Assembly (NCBI GenBank): GCA_004296885.1 | Contig: SCVN01000007.1 | Location: forward strand, 62,001-126,000 | Reading direction: 5' to 3' | DNA length: 64,000 bases | Source of the DNA: Nitrospirota bacterium | GTDB lineage: Bacteria > Nitrospirota > Nitrospiria > Nitrospirales > Nitrospiraceae | Part shown: in pieces, positions 43,036-51,222 of the stretch | Layout of the letters: every line of letters begins with the position of its first letter | Numbering within the stretch: position 1 is the stretch's first letter | The notes under the pieces: model-generated | The model's database searches: none | Told to the model about the DNA's origin: nothing | What the model saw: only the letters and a program-made list of their open reading frames with translations | Position numbers and translations under genes: made by a program

Positions 43036-43737
43036 TTACTTTCCCGTCCTTCTCTTCACGTAAATCCGAATCATCTGACCAATCATCTCGCAGTCGTCCT
43101 CCTCCACATTAGCGGGAAGGATCAGCGTAGCCATTCCCTTATCCGGGATGGGAAACGAAAACTTCACGGCTCCCTGGCCCGGTGTCACTATCGCTTGCTC
43201 GTCCTCATTCTCGTTCGCCGCCTCCGCCGCTGCCTTCTCCTTCTTCGCCTTAGCCTTGCTCCGATCTGGACGGGCACGCGGCTTATTGAGGATTAATGGC
43301 GACAGGGTCACGCCCGCCTCCGTCATGGCCGATTCAAAAAATCGAACGGTCTTGTCCAAGACTTCGCCCTGTGGTCCCCACTCTCGGAAGCGTTCGACAA
43401 GCATGCCAGGGGTGGCACTCTCCAACTTCAAATCCTTGACGATGGGTTTGTACGCTGGGACCATGACCTCGCGCATTGCTTCCTTCCACTCAGGCGTTTC
43501 ATAGGCATTCACCAGTTTCGTCAGTAATACTGTGGTCGCGCTGTTTTCATCAATCAACTTGAGGTAGCGTAAAGCGGTGATTAGTTGCGAGGCCGTGCTG
43601 CCTGCGTAATTGGTTAGCACGCTCCCGTCAATGCGATCAGGGACAGTTGTCTCTTTTAGTTTCTGGACGAATCCTTTAAGGGTAACGAGGGAAATGTACG
43701 GTGGGAGAGGGTTTTTAACGTTCTCAGATTGTGCCAT
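43036..43737 (-). CDS. DUF5343 family protein
   Basis: A 233-residue protein with the DUF5343 layout. The N-terminal winged-helix-like part is PLPPYISLVTLKGFVQKLKE, then VPDRIDGSVLTNYAGSTASQ, LITALRYLKLIDE, and the central block REWGPQGEVLDKTVRFFESA. A charged Lys/Ala-rich linker (SKAKAKKEKAAAEAANENED) precedes a C-terminal beta domain ending in EMIGQMIRIYVKRR. The family is found mostly in accessory regions and is uncharacterised; its helix-turn-helix-like front suggests DNA or protein binding. It lies in the AT-richer accessory stretch. Confidence 0.75.
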   Translation of the reverse strand: MAQSENVKNPLPPYISLVTLKGFVQKLKETTVPDRIDGSVLTNYAGSTASQLITALRYLKLIDENSATTVLLTKLVNAYETPEWKEAMREVMVPAYKPIVKDLKLESATPGMLVERFREWGPQGEVLDKTVRFFESAMTEAGVTLSPLILNKPRARPDRSKAKAKKEKAAAEAANENEDEQAIVTPGQGAVKFSFPIPDKGMATLILPANVEEDDCEMIGQMIRIYVKRRTGK

Positions 43738-43818
43738 GTCGACCTCCTTCTGTTATGCTTAAAAAGAATATGCTTTCTGAAACGGAATGTCAATAACTTG
43801 GAAGGATTTTTTACTAGC

Positions 43819-44085
43819 ATGAATGTATTAAATAAATCAATGCCTTGCATTAAAAAGTCTTTTTATGTTAGACAGTCTATAGTCTTTATAGATTTTTTAA
43901 ATGAGGATGGCGCAGCGGTCAAGCCAAGTCCAGACAGACGCGAACGGCCTCTCGTTGTTTCCAGGCTGCAGCTGTTTAGAAGCGATCTCGGTCTGTTTGA
44001 AAGATTGCGGGTGGCCTATGAGAAGAGTGATGCAAAGAGATTACGGAAACTGTGGGCTGAGGCGATACCGTGGGAGCCTAGATAG
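43819..44085 (+). CDS. Small hypothetical protein (possible gene remnant)
   Basis: An 88-residue frame starting NVLNKSMPCIKKSFYVRQSI and ending ERLRVAYEKSDAKRLRKLWA. The first half is AT-rich and hydrophobic, the second half GC-richer and charged. I see no known family or convincing ribosome-binding site. It may be a decayed gene, or its 3' half may belong to something older. Reported with low confidence. Confidence 0.3.
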   Translation: MNVLNKSMPCIKKSFYVRQSIVFIDFLNEDGAAVKPSPDRRERPLVVSRLQLFRSDLGLFERLRVAYEKSDAKRLRKLWAEAIPWEPR

Positions 44086-44283
44086 ACAATTTAGATGGGG
44101 GAGGAGAGGCTGTGCATCATGCACAGGTCATCGAGCGACGATTACATAATGTAATTCAAATGTACTACCACTCCGCCGATTCCTGCCCTTGCATTTCGGA
44201 TGGCGAGCGACTACTGTTGACGCATCGTGCAGAGTCATTTTCGAAAACGCCGCCGCACAATCTGACACCCCCACGTGACGCTG

Positions 44284-44318
44284 CAAGTGAAGCCGGCAAG
44301 TGAAACTCCAAGTGAAGC
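44284..44318. repeat. Three direct repeats over the start of the helicase-like gene
   Basis: CAAGTGAARC occurs at 44284, 44297 and 44309 (periods 13 and 12). The second and third copies place GTG codons in the same frame (44300 and 44312), giving two alternative starts and a duplicated VKLQVKLI leader. Confidence 0.8.
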
Positions 44319-45769
44319 TGATTGACCTGATCCAGCACTATGCCCGAGCCCTGGCCGTAGCGCGCGACACGGCCGTCACGCGCGGGCTGGATGCGCCGAT
44401 TCACGCGGATGGCGGGAGAAAAATGGCGACGGCCGGCACCCTGCATCTGTACGGGTTCCACGTGCCGGCCTCGGCGCCCTTGGCCGAAGATGTCCCGGTG
44501 ACGATCATTCCGCCGGGAGACCAGGAGCCTACCGAAGGATTCGTCGTCGGCCACGACGACCGCACCGCGCTCATCCAAACCTTCGACGCATTCGGCCAGA
44601 CCGTTGAGTCGGCCAGCATCATTCCGGATACCACGGCATTCTTCGACACCGCCTCGAAACGCCTCGCGGACATGGCGGTCAAGTCGGATGCCTATACGTT
44701 AGGCCCGGCAGAGAGACTCACGCCCTGGCTCTCCCCCGAAGCTTCCCACGCCGAACTGTTGGCACGCGGCCCCGTGACAACCGCGGCCTTCGGCACCCTC
44801 TGGGAGGAAGATCCGGCCGCCAGACGGGTCAAGCTGGCGACCCTGGCGATCGAATTGGCACGGAGCAACAAGCGCACCCTGCTGATCAGCCCGAGCCATC
44901 GCCACTCCGACGATATCCTGGGCGTCATCGCCCGAGCGATGAAAGCCGCCGGCTTGACGTTCAAGAGTCTGCTCTGCCGGTACGAGATGCCGCTGCAGCC
45001 AGAGGCCAGCGGCATGGCCCTCCCCGAACTGGGCTTTGAGGCCCAGATGCATCACTTCTATGCCCGGTCACGCGCCGACAAGGCCGCACTGCGGCGCAAG
45101 TACGAGCGGTTCCGTGAGCTCACGCCGCTCCTGGCCTACAAGGCCCAAAAGCAACGGGACCTCGACGAGGTCAAGCTCCTGGAGTGGAGGCTCTTGACCC
45201 AACTCAGCGATTTGCAGCGCAAGATCAAAGAAATCGCCACGACACTGGCCGAGTATGAGTCGCTGCCGATTTGGAAGCGGCTGGCCATGCAGACAGGGGG
45301 CAAGAATGTCGCCTCCCTGGGCGAATACAAACGCATCTATGAAGAACAGGTTCAGGGCCTGTTGCGCGAGTTGGAGATCGCCAAGCACCGGATCGACGAG
45401 CTCAGCCCCGAAGCCGCCATCCCCAAGGACCTGCGCCCCGAATACGACGAACTGAGGGACGACATCAAGAAACTGGGCGGCACCAAGCAGATCCGGGAAA
45501 TGCTCGCCGCCGAGGAAGACACCAACCGCCAGGCCTTCCTGCAAAACAAACGGATCGTGGCCACCACGGCGGCTCGGGTCATCTCCGACCCTCTGTTCGG
45601 AAAGGTGCGCTTCGACGTGCTGATCGCGGACGAGGCGCCGTTGATCCCGGCCGCCTTGTTGTTGGCGGCCGCCGGCCTCGTGCGGGAACGGATCGTCCTC
45701 AGCGGAGACCCGCGGGATATCGCGGCGGCGAGCATGTGGGCGATGAACGCGGCGGCAAGAGAACGTTGA
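44300..45769 (+). CDS. Helicase-like (SF1, DNA2/Upf1 type) protein without visible P-loop
   Basis: A 489-residue protein. The segment RTLLISPSHRHSDDILGVI resembles SF1 motif Ia. Near the C-terminus KRIVATTAARVISDPLFGK, then FDVLIADEAPLIPAALLL (motif II, DEAP) and RIVLSGDPRDIAA (motif III) match DNA2/NAM7-type helicases. Walker A is not visible: where GPPGTGKT is expected the protein reads ARGPVTTAAFGTLWEE. It also ends just after motif III, so motifs IV-VI are missing. A 170-residue central coiled-coil region (LEWRLLTQLSDLQRKIKEI) is large. It may be a cut-down helicase, an inactive structural homologue, or a pseudogene. The N-terminal 130 residues are unassigned. Confidence 0.65.
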   Translation: MKLQVKLIDLIQHYARALAVARDTAVTRGLDAPIHADGGRKMATAGTLHLYGFHVPASAPLAEDVPVTIIPPGDQEPTEGFVVGHDDRTALIQTFDAFGQTVESASIIPDTTAFFDTASKRLADMAVKSDAYTLGPAERLTPWLSPEASHAELLARGPVTTAAFGTLWEEDPAARRVKLATLAIELARSNKRTLLISPSHRHSDDILGVIARAMKAAGLTFKSLLCRYEMPLQPEASGMALPELGFEAQMHHFYARSRADKAALRRKYERFRELTPLLAYKAQKQRDLDEVKLLEWRLLTQLSDLQRKIKEIATTLAEYESLPIWKRLAMQTGGKNVASLGEYKRIYEEQVQGLLRELEIAKHRIDELSPEAAIPKDLRPEYDELRDDIKKLGGTKQIREMLAAEEDTNRQAFLQNKRIVATTAARVISDPLFGKVRFDVLIADEAPLIPAALLLAAAGLVRERIVLSGDPRDIAAASMWAMNAAARER

Positions 45770-45826
45770 GCGGTGTCAGTGGCAATGAAGCAAAGAGTCG
45801 ATGGAGGCACTCCTACCAAAGATTTA

Positions 45827-45844
45827 CCGGAGGAGCTTCTCCGG
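45827..45844. repeat. 18-nt palindrome downstream of the helicase-like gene
   Basis: CCGGAGGAGCTTCTCCGG is self-complementary over its full length apart from one G-T wobble. It lies about 60 bp after the stop at 45769. There is no T-run after it, so it is not a clear terminator. Confidence 0.5.
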
Positions 45845-45978
45845 AGGCAACCGTTAGATCAAGCTTAAAAGAGCCGCCGGCTCAACCGAAGGTTGGTGCG
45901 AAGAATCTCAGCCTACTGGAGGCAAAGTAACTATCCGCCCACACATGATCGAAGCGGGTGGTTCACGCAAGCGAGGTA

Positions 45979-46065
45979 TGGTGCCGAAGGCGGGATTTGA
46001 ACCCGCACACCCGTTAGGGCGCTAGACCCTGAATCTAGTGCGTCTGCCAGTTTCGCCACTTCGGC
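45979..46065 (-). tRNA. tRNA-Leu (anticodon CAG)
   Basis: An 87-nt class II tRNA. Acceptor arms GCCGAAG and CTTCGGC, discriminator A and a genomically encoded CCA (45981-45979). Anticodon stem CTAGA/TCTAG with loop TTCAGGG gives anticodon CAG (46031-46029), decoding CUG. A long variable arm GCGCCCTAACGGGTGT and T-loop GGTTCAAATCC are as expected for tRNA-Leu. CUG is a major Leu codon in this GC-rich genome. Its 3' end faces the AT-richer accessory stretch on the left. Confidence 0.97.
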
Positions 46066-46130
46066 ACAGGGCTGCATTATCACTGAATTAGGCACAAGCC
46101 GTCAAGCAACGGAGTGGGGCCTTCTGGGAT

Positions 46131-47531
46131 TCAGGCCGGTCTGGCCGGCGGAATCTGATACCGTTTCATTTTGAGATAGAGGGTCTTGTAATCCACCTGC
46201 AAGCGCCGTGCGGCTTCGGCTTTGTTCCAACCGGCTTCTTCCAGCGCCTTGAGAATGGAGGCCCGCTCCACCTCCCCCGACGTCCTCCGGCGGAGTTGCG
46301 AGAGCGATTCCCTCGGCTTCATCGCAGGCTTCGGAATCTCCGCCGGCTCATCGGACTGGGTCCGTATCTGTTGCGGCAGATGCGCAGGCTCGATCAGATG
46401 ATCAGCCAGAATCACCGCCGAACGAACGGCATTGTCCAGTTCCCGCACGTTCCCCGGCCACCGATAAGCTTCCAGCGTGGCCATCGCGTCGGCGCTCAGA
46501 CCGCGGATCGATTTCTGATAGGCCCGGTTGGCCTTCATCAGCATGTAGTGGGCCAGGAGCGGGATGTCTTCTTTCCGCTCACGCAGCGGAGGCACCGTCA
46601 ACATCACCGTGTTCAAGCGGTGATAGAGATCCAGGCGAAAGCTGCCTTCGTCCACGCGCTGCTGGAGACAGGAATTGGTCGCCGATAGGACTCGGACGTT
46701 CACGGACACCTGCTGGTTGCTCCCCAACCGTTCCACCATGCTGGTCTGCAGCACCCGCAGCAGCTTGGGTTGGCTGTGGAGTGGGATATTGCCGATCTCA
46801 TCCAGCAGGAGGGTGCCCCCTTCCGCCAGTTCCAGCTTCCCCGGCTTGGTCTGCGTGGCACCGGAAAAGGCCCCGCGCGCATAGCCGAAGACCTCCGCCT
46901 CCACCAACGTGTCGGGGAGCGCGCCGCAATCAAGCGGGACGAAGGGCCCCTTGCGCCGCGCACTCAGCGCATGGATGGCCCGCGCCACTAATTCCTTTCC
47001 GGTTCCGCTCTCGCCGAGGATCAAGACCGGCACGTCGAAGGGTGCCACCCGCTTGATCTGGTCCCGCAGCGCTTGCATCGGGGCGCTGGCCCCGACCAGG
47101 TCCCGCAAGGACACCGGCAGGAGCGCCCCTCCGGACAACTCTTCCATCTCCGCGCTCAGGTACTGCAGCCGCAAGCAGTTGCGGACGGCGATCGCCAGAC
47201 GGGACAAGGCCAGTGGCTTGGTCAGATAGTCGAACGCGCCGGCCAGGACGGCGGCTTCGGCATCCTGGCTGGTGCCATAGCCGGACAGCACGATGACGCG
47301 ATAGTCTCCCAGTTCAGGCAGGAGCTGCTCTTTCAACAAGTCGAGGCCGTTGGCGTCTGGCAGGCGAATGTCGAGGAGGAGGAGATCGGGCGGCTGTTGG
47401 CGGATCGCGGCAAGCGCCGCGGCGGCGCTGCCGGCGACGAACGGGGCATAGCCCTCCCCCCGGAGAAACTGCTCCAGCATGTGCTGGACGCTCGGATCGT
47501 CGTCGACAATGAGAATGCGCTCGTCAGCCAT
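46131..47531 (-). CDS. NtrC-family sigma-54-dependent response regulator
   Basis: A 466-residue enhancer-binding protein. The receiver (residues 1-120) has IVDDDPSV, phospho-Asp in LLLLDIRLPDA near 52 and Lys in DYLTKPL. The AAA+ domain has Walker A LGESGTGKE near 173, the sigma-54 contact loop GAFSGAT near 220 (Thr of GAFTGA replaced by Ser), Walker B GGTLLLDEIGN and the arginine-finger region. The C-terminal Fis-type helix-turn-helix is ALEEAGWNKAEAARRLQVDY. ATG at 47531 begins ADERILIVDDD; a short upstream extension is not family-like. The cognate kinase is not adjacent. Target promoters unknown. Confidence 0.94.
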   Translation of the reverse strand: MADERILIVDDDPSVQHMLEQFLRGEGYAPFVAGSAAAALAAIRQQPPDLLLLDIRLPDANGLDLLKEQLLPELGDYRVIVLSGYGTSQDAEAAVLAGAFDYLTKPLALSRLAIAVRNCLRLQYLSAEMEELSGGALLPVSLRDLVGASAPMQALRDQIKRVAPFDVPVLILGESGTGKELVARAIHALSARRKGPFVPLDCGALPDTLVEAEVFGYARGAFSGATQTKPGKLELAEGGTLLLDEIGNIPLHSQPKLLRVLQTSMVERLGSNQQVSVNVRVLSATNSCLQQRVDEGSFRLDLYHRLNTVMLTVPPLRERKEDIPLLAHYMLMKANRAYQKSIRGLSADAMATLEAYRWPGNVRELDNAVRSAVILADHLIEPAHLPQQIRTQSDEPAEIPKPAMKPRESLSQLRRRTSGEVERASILKALEEAGWNKAEAARRLQVDYKTLYLKMKRYQIPPARPA

Positions 47532-47650
47532 CACGCCCGTGCCGCACGGCAACGCTCGGGGCCAATCCTCGACGTGCCTGCGGTATCTGATCTTTACCAG
47601 AACCCCGCCGAAATTGCGAGGCGCGACGGCCCGCGCAGGGTCCAGGCTGC

Positions 47651-47971
47651 TTACCGGTCCTTCTGACGGTCGTGCTTCTCCTTCGCGATGTGACGGCTGG
47701 ACCGGTTGAGGTCTTGCTGCAGCTTCCTCCGCTCGGTCGCATCCAGCTTCCCATCGGCTTTCATCGCGGACTCCTCCTCACGGATGCGCGCCTGTTCATG
47801 CTCCAACCGCGTCGCCTCTTTCGGCGTCATCTGACCGCTCTGAATGCCCTGCTGAATCCTCTGCTGTTGGCGCTGTTCCCGTCGGTCGATGCCGGGCGAT
47901 TGTGTCTGCGCAAGGGCCGGCAGGGCCACGGATGTCACAAGCAAGCCCAGCATGAAGAGACGCATGCCCAT
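47651..47971 (-). CDS. Small exported helical protein
   Basis: A 106-residue product with a signal peptide (MRLFMLGLLVTSVALPALA, cut after ALA near residue 21). The mature part is a Gln/Arg/Glu-rich helical protein: DRREQRQQQRIQQGIQSGQM, TPKEATRLEHEQARIREEE, ADGKLDATERRKLQQDLNRS. The ADGKLDATE segment resembles a half EF-hand loop, but the first acidic ligands are missing. Short exported proteins of this pattern are common in proteobacteria and Nitrospirota and have no known function. The preceding AGGAG just upstream supports the start. Confidence 0.78.
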   Translation of the reverse strand: MGMRLFMLGLLVTSVALPALAQTQSPGIDRREQRQQQRIQQGIQSGQMTPKEATRLEHEQARIREEESAMKADGKLDATERRKLQQDLNRSSRHIAKEKHDRQKDR

Positions 47972-48153
47972 GGTGAACTCCTTTCGTGAGTATGATAAAC
48001 GGCTGCCCCACCCGATGGAGCAACGCTACCGCCTCGGCTCGTAATGATCAAGCACCACCGGGGTTTTGTCCAGTGGCACATGCCTGGTGACACCTGTCCC
48101 TGCTTCCCGCTATACTGCCCGTCCAGCAACCGGACTTCGACGTGGGGGATCGC

Positions 48154-48726
48154 ATGCTGACGCACGACTTGGCCAAGGCCTTTGTGACCACGCAAGCCTT
48201 CAAATGGGACCCGGCCGGCGGGTTTACGTTGGCTTCCGGCGCCACCAGTCCTTTCTACGTGGACTGCCGCGTGGTCATGGCCCATCCGGGCCCACGCCAG
48301 CTTGTCTCCCAAGCGGCTTACGAAGCCCTCCGCGCGGTGGACTGCGACTGCATCGGCGGGCTGGAGATCGGGGCCATCGCCATCGCCACGGCCATTTCCG
48401 CCTACGCCTACGGCGCTTCGCCGCGCCGGAACTGGCGCACCTTCGTCGTCCGCAAGCAGCCCAAAGACCATGGGCTCGGCAAGCTGATCGAAGGAGCCAT
48501 GCAACCAGGCGACCGCGCCGTGATCGTGGACGATGTACTGACCAGCGGAGGGTCGCTCCTCAAGGCGGTGGCGGCGGCGCGGGCAGCCGGACTCACCGTT
48601 GACCATGCCTTAGTGATCGTGGATCGAAAGGAACAGGAAGGACGGGCGAAGGTCGAAGCCCAGGGCGTCACGCTCCTGAGCCTCCTGACGATCGACGACC
48701 TGCTGGCCGCGCAGCAGAAGTTGTAG
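48154..48726 (+). CDS. pyrE: Orotate phosphoribosyltransferase PyrE
   Basis: Adds phosphoribosyl from PRPP to orotate in UMP synthesis. The 190-residue product has the N-terminal helix LTHDLAKAFVTTQAFKW, the orotate site FTLASGATSPFYVDCR, VGGLEIGAIAIATAISA-like loop (GGLEIGAIAIA), the mobile loop RKQPKDHGLG with catalytic Lys, and the PRPP-binding motif AVIVDDVLTSGGS near 130. Length is typical of short bacterial PyrE. The ATG at 48154 follows GTGGGGGATC, which gives a G-rich ribosome-binding site; a GTG at 48142 is possible. Other pyr genes are not adjacent. Confidence 0.93.
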   Translation: MLTHDLAKAFVTTQAFKWDPAGGFTLASGATSPFYVDCRVVMAHPGPRQLVSQAAYEALRAVDCDCIGGLEIGAIAIATAISAYAYGASPRRNWRTFVVRKQPKDHGLGKLIEGAMQPGDRAVIVDDVLTSGGSLLKAVAAARAAGLTVDHALVIVDRKEQEGRAKVEAQGVTLLSLLTIDDLLAAQQKL

Positions 48727-48773
48727 GTTGCGAGTCGGAAGTCCAGCTCAAAACTCATACCTGCCGCCAGCGA

Positions 48774-49094
48774 CTATTTGCATCTGAACTGGATGCCCCA
48801 CCGCCGTTCGGCGATCGCTTCCTGAGTCCCGGCCAGTTCCTGGATCCGAACCCGTCCCTTCGCCTCCGCTTCTTTCACGACCGTATAGCCAGCGGGGCAC
48901 CGCTGCTCGATGATCTCGAACGCGTCTTTCCGGAACTTCGAATACATGTAGCCGCTCTCCCCTTTGAACGGATACACGACAATCCCTCCTGTCTCCGTCT
49001 CCTTCATCAGCTTGGCCCCTTCCGAACAGCCCATCGCCGCCGCCATCCAGGCCAGCAGCATCAGCGCTCGAAAGGGCCTTGACCATCGTTTCAT
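48774..49094 (-). CDS. Small predicted lipoprotein
   Basis: A 106-residue protein. Leader KRWSRPFRALMLLAWMAAAMGC gives a lipobox with Cys near residue 23 (read from the ATG at 49094). The mature part (ETETGGIVVYPFKGESGYMY, SKFRKDAFEIIEQRCPAGYT, VVKEAEAKGRVRIQELAG) contains a second Cys and ends WGIQFRCK with a third. The pattern of IVVYPFKGE..Y.Y...R.DA...I...C is found in small outer-membrane-associated proteins, but no function is known. It is divergent from the rhodanese gene. Confidence 0.75.
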   Translation of the reverse strand: MKRWSRPFRALMLLAWMAAAMGCSEGAKLMKETETGGIVVYPFKGESGYMYSKFRKDAFEIIEQRCPAGYTVVKEAEAKGRVRIQELAGTQEAIAERRWGIQFRCK

Positions 49095-49175
49095 AGGGAC
49101 TTTATGATGTCGCATTATGCTCTCGACTATAGGGCCCGGCCGGCCGGACCAGGCCCCGGCAGGAGGAGGCACGTC

Positions 49176-49613
49176 ATGATGCACCGACGATTGGCTTTCC
49201 GAATCGGCACCTGGCTTGGGTTGGTCTTGCTGTGTCTGGTCGGAAGCGAACCGGTCGGCGCACACCATTCCTACCTGCTCACCGTTCAACAACTTAAAGC
49301 CGGCCTGTCCAAGGCCGCGACCCCCTCGTCCAAAGGGTTCTTTCTGATCGACGTCCGATCCCCGGAAGAGCATGGCACCGGAGTCATTCCCGGCACGGAC
49401 CTGAACATCGAATACACCGAGATCAAGGCCCGCCATCGGGAGATCGGCGCGACGCCGGACGATCATATCGTCGTCTACTGCCAGAGCGGACACCGCAGCA
49501 ACATCGCAGCAGAGACATTGGCCGACCTCGGCTATACCCACGTCTACAACGTTGCCGGCAGCATGAACGCCTGGGTAGACGCCGGCTATCAGGTCGCGCA
49601 ACCGGGACGCTGA
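49176..49613 (+). CDS. Exported rhodanese-like protein
   Basis: A 145-residue single-domain rhodanese with a signal peptide (RIGTWLGLVLLCLVGSEPVGA). ATG 49176 is preceded by AGGAGGAGG. Rhodanese motifs: FFLIDVRSPEEHGTGVIPG, then the active-site loop VYCQSGHRSN with the Cys, and YNVAGSMNAWVDAGY at the end. The six-residue loop CQSGHR is of the sulfurtransferase size, so thiosulfate- or polysulfide-type sulfur transfer in the periplasm is possible. The stop is close to an inverted heptad array shared with the convergent glycosidase gene. Confidence 0.92.
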   Translation: MMHRRLAFRIGTWLGLVLLCLVGSEPVGAHHSYLLTVQQLKAGLSKAATPSSKGFFLIDVRSPEEHGTGVIPGTDLNIEYTEIKARHREIGATPDDHIVVYCQSGHRSNIAAETLADLGYTHVYNVAGSMNAWVDAGYQVAQPGR

Positions 49614-49630
49614 CTCACTATAAATAGATA

Positions 49631-49715
49631 GTGAAAGGTGAACGGTGAATGACGGGCTCCTGACCGGGGCCTCTGATCCGGCTTCACTCACCACTTCACT
49701 GTTCACGATTCACTA
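49631..49715. repeat. Inverted pair of heptanucleotide arrays between convergent genes
   Basis: Left array 49631-49651: GTGAAAG, GTGAACG, GTGAATG. Right array 49695-49715: TTCACTG, TTCACGA, TTCACTA, the reverse complement of the same GTGAA pattern. Together with flanking AAATAG/CTATTT they can fold into a long imperfect hairpin. The right array contains the stop codon of the glycosidase gene. Confidence 0.85.
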
Positions 49716-50594
49716 TTTGCGCGGAACCAGCCCGATCACGGCCGGCAACGGAATATGCTCTCCCTTGCCTCCTTCGACCAATGCCTCCCAGGACCTTGGG
49801 CCGCTGCGCGGCTCAGCCCCCGCCAGCAGTTCTTCTCCGATCAACAGGTCCGAGGACGATCCTCCATCCATAGCCATGGCTTGGCGCACCGCTGGATAGT
49901 CCGACCGCAAACAATCGGCCAAGGCCCAGAGTCCGGCCGGTTCGACTGTTTTCATCACCAAGATTTGGCCGGCGCCATCCTCCCCCACCACCGTCTGATA
50001 GGCGCGCTTGCCGCTTTGGCGAACCCGGATCTTGCCCGTTCGGTCCAGCAACATAAGGGACTGGGCCGCCTCCAGATAGGCCGGCTGCGTCTCGGAAAAC
50101 GGGTCCACCGTCAAGTCCAGCACGCGTGCTTTTCTAAGTCCCGGGTCAAGCGGTTCCGCCACAAACAGTCCTAGCCACTGAGGATGCCGCTTGCTTCCCA
50201 GCGACCGTCCGTCCTTGAACAACAAACCCAGGTAGGCAAAGTTTTCGCGGAAGAGTCCGGCATTGAACAGCACGGAAGCCCTGGTGCGACGGTGCCACTC
50301 TTGGATCGTCAACGGCTCGGCCAATTGTTCCTGTCGAAAGTGGTAGGTCGAAAACCGAACTTTGGCCGGATCCGCGCGGACCACATAGACGGGCGGCACA
50401 TCGTCCTGGCACCGGGGGCCCGGCGTCCAGACCGCCGCCTCGACGCCATCCAGCACCTGATCCCACACCAAGTCCTGCGCCAGGGCCGATCCCGACAGTC
50501 CGGCCCACAAGCCCACCAGCATCAGCATGGAGAAAGCCGGGCCCAAGGCCGACCGATGACCACCGCCAGCGCCTCTTTCAGATTCACATGGCAT
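49713..50594 (-). CDS. Phosphodiester glycosidase (NAGPA) family exported protein
   Basis: A protein of up to 293 residues with a signal peptide (FSMLMLVGLWAGLSGSALA). The NAGPA-type fold is suggested by the block VLFNAGLFRENFAYLGLLFK and the C-terminal signature MAMDGGSSSDLLIG (family pattern N-x-D-G-G-x-S). The human homologue uncovers mannose 6-phosphate on lysosomal enzymes; bacterial members are exopolysaccharide- or spore-associated and poorly known. Met23 (50528) is an alternative start giving a shorter, cleaner signal peptide. The last three bases are part of a heptad array. Confidence 0.87.
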   Translation of the reverse strand: MPCESERGAGGGHRSALGPAFSMLMLVGLWAGLSGSALAQDLVWDQVLDGVEAAVWTPGPRCQDDVPPVYVVRADPAKVRFSTYHFRQEQLAEPLTIQEWHRRTRASVLFNAGLFRENFAYLGLLFKDGRSLGSKRHPQWLGLFVAEPLDPGLRKARVLDLTVDPFSETQPAYLEAAQSLMLLDRTGKIRVRQSGKRAYQTVVGEDGAGQILVMKTVEPAGLWALADCLRSDYPAVRQAMAMDGGSSSDLLIGEELLAGAEPRSGPRSWEALVEGGKGEHIPLPAVIGLVPRK

Positions 50595-50777
50595 GCGCCA
50601 TTCCCTCCGTCACACCGATGGGGATCGAGTATAGAGAGGCCTATTGAGAGCGTCAATGTGCCACCATGATCCCGCTGCACCATCGACCCGTGAGGCTCAG
50701 GCAAAGTTGACAGAACCTGATGCCGAGGCCAAAATACGGGTTCGAGATGAGGCACAGGCCACCTTCTTTGAAGGGCC

Positions 50778-51203
50778 ATGACCACCACGAGCGGCACGCA
50801 ACCGAGAGCGCATTCTTCGGTGGCCGACTATGCCCATCGTGAGGTCAAGACGATTGAGGAGGAGGCGACGATCCAGGAAGCGGGCAAGCGCATGGCCCGG
50901 TTCAACATCGGCTCTTTGTTGGTGACGAACAACGGGACTTACGTGGGGATGCTCACCGATACTGATCTCGCCCGAGTCGCCGCGGCCCGAGGGCTCAACC
51001 CGACCACCGAACCGGTGCGGTCAATCATGAGCCGCGAGATCACCGCCATCGAAGGACACCGGTCCATGGAAGAAGCTCAGACGTTCATGAAGTCCAGAGG
51101 CATCAGGCATCTGGCCGTCCTAGCGCAAGGCACGATCGTGGGCATCGTGACACTCAGCGATGTACTCCACTATTACCAATCCATTGCACCTCTGCGCCGG
51201 TAA
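50778..51203 (+). CDS. CBS-domain-pair protein
   Basis: A 141-residue cytosolic protein made of two CBS motifs: VKTIEEEATIQEAGKRMARF to YVGMLTDTDLARVAAARGLN, and ITAIEGHRSMEEAQTFMKSR to IVGIVTLSDVLHYYQSIAPL. CBS pairs bind adenosine nucleotides (AMP, ATP, NAD or SAM) and report energy state. Stand-alone versions often regulate partner enzymes by direct contact. Family membership is firm, partner unknown. It is convergent with the second caspase-like gene (gap 19 bp). Confidence 0.93.
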   Translation: MTTTSGTQPRAHSSVADYAHREVKTIEEEATIQEAGKRMARFNIGSLLVTNNGTYVGMLTDTDLARVAAARGLNPTTEPVRSIMSREITAIEGHRSMEEAQTFMKSRGIRHLAVLAQGTIVGIVTLSDVLHYYQSIAPLRR

Positions 51204-51222
51204 GTTCCGGACAGCCCTGTGA

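Noticed and set aside
45736-45930. A 64-codon frame downstream of the helicase-like gene
   Set aside because: It begins inside the preceding gene, has no ribosome-binding site, and spans an 18-nt palindrome; no recognisable protein features.
49095-49706. An N-terminal extension of the small lipoprotein (48774-49094) by 200 codons
   Set aside because: It is antisense to the rhodanese gene; the lipobox after the ATG at 49094 defines the start.
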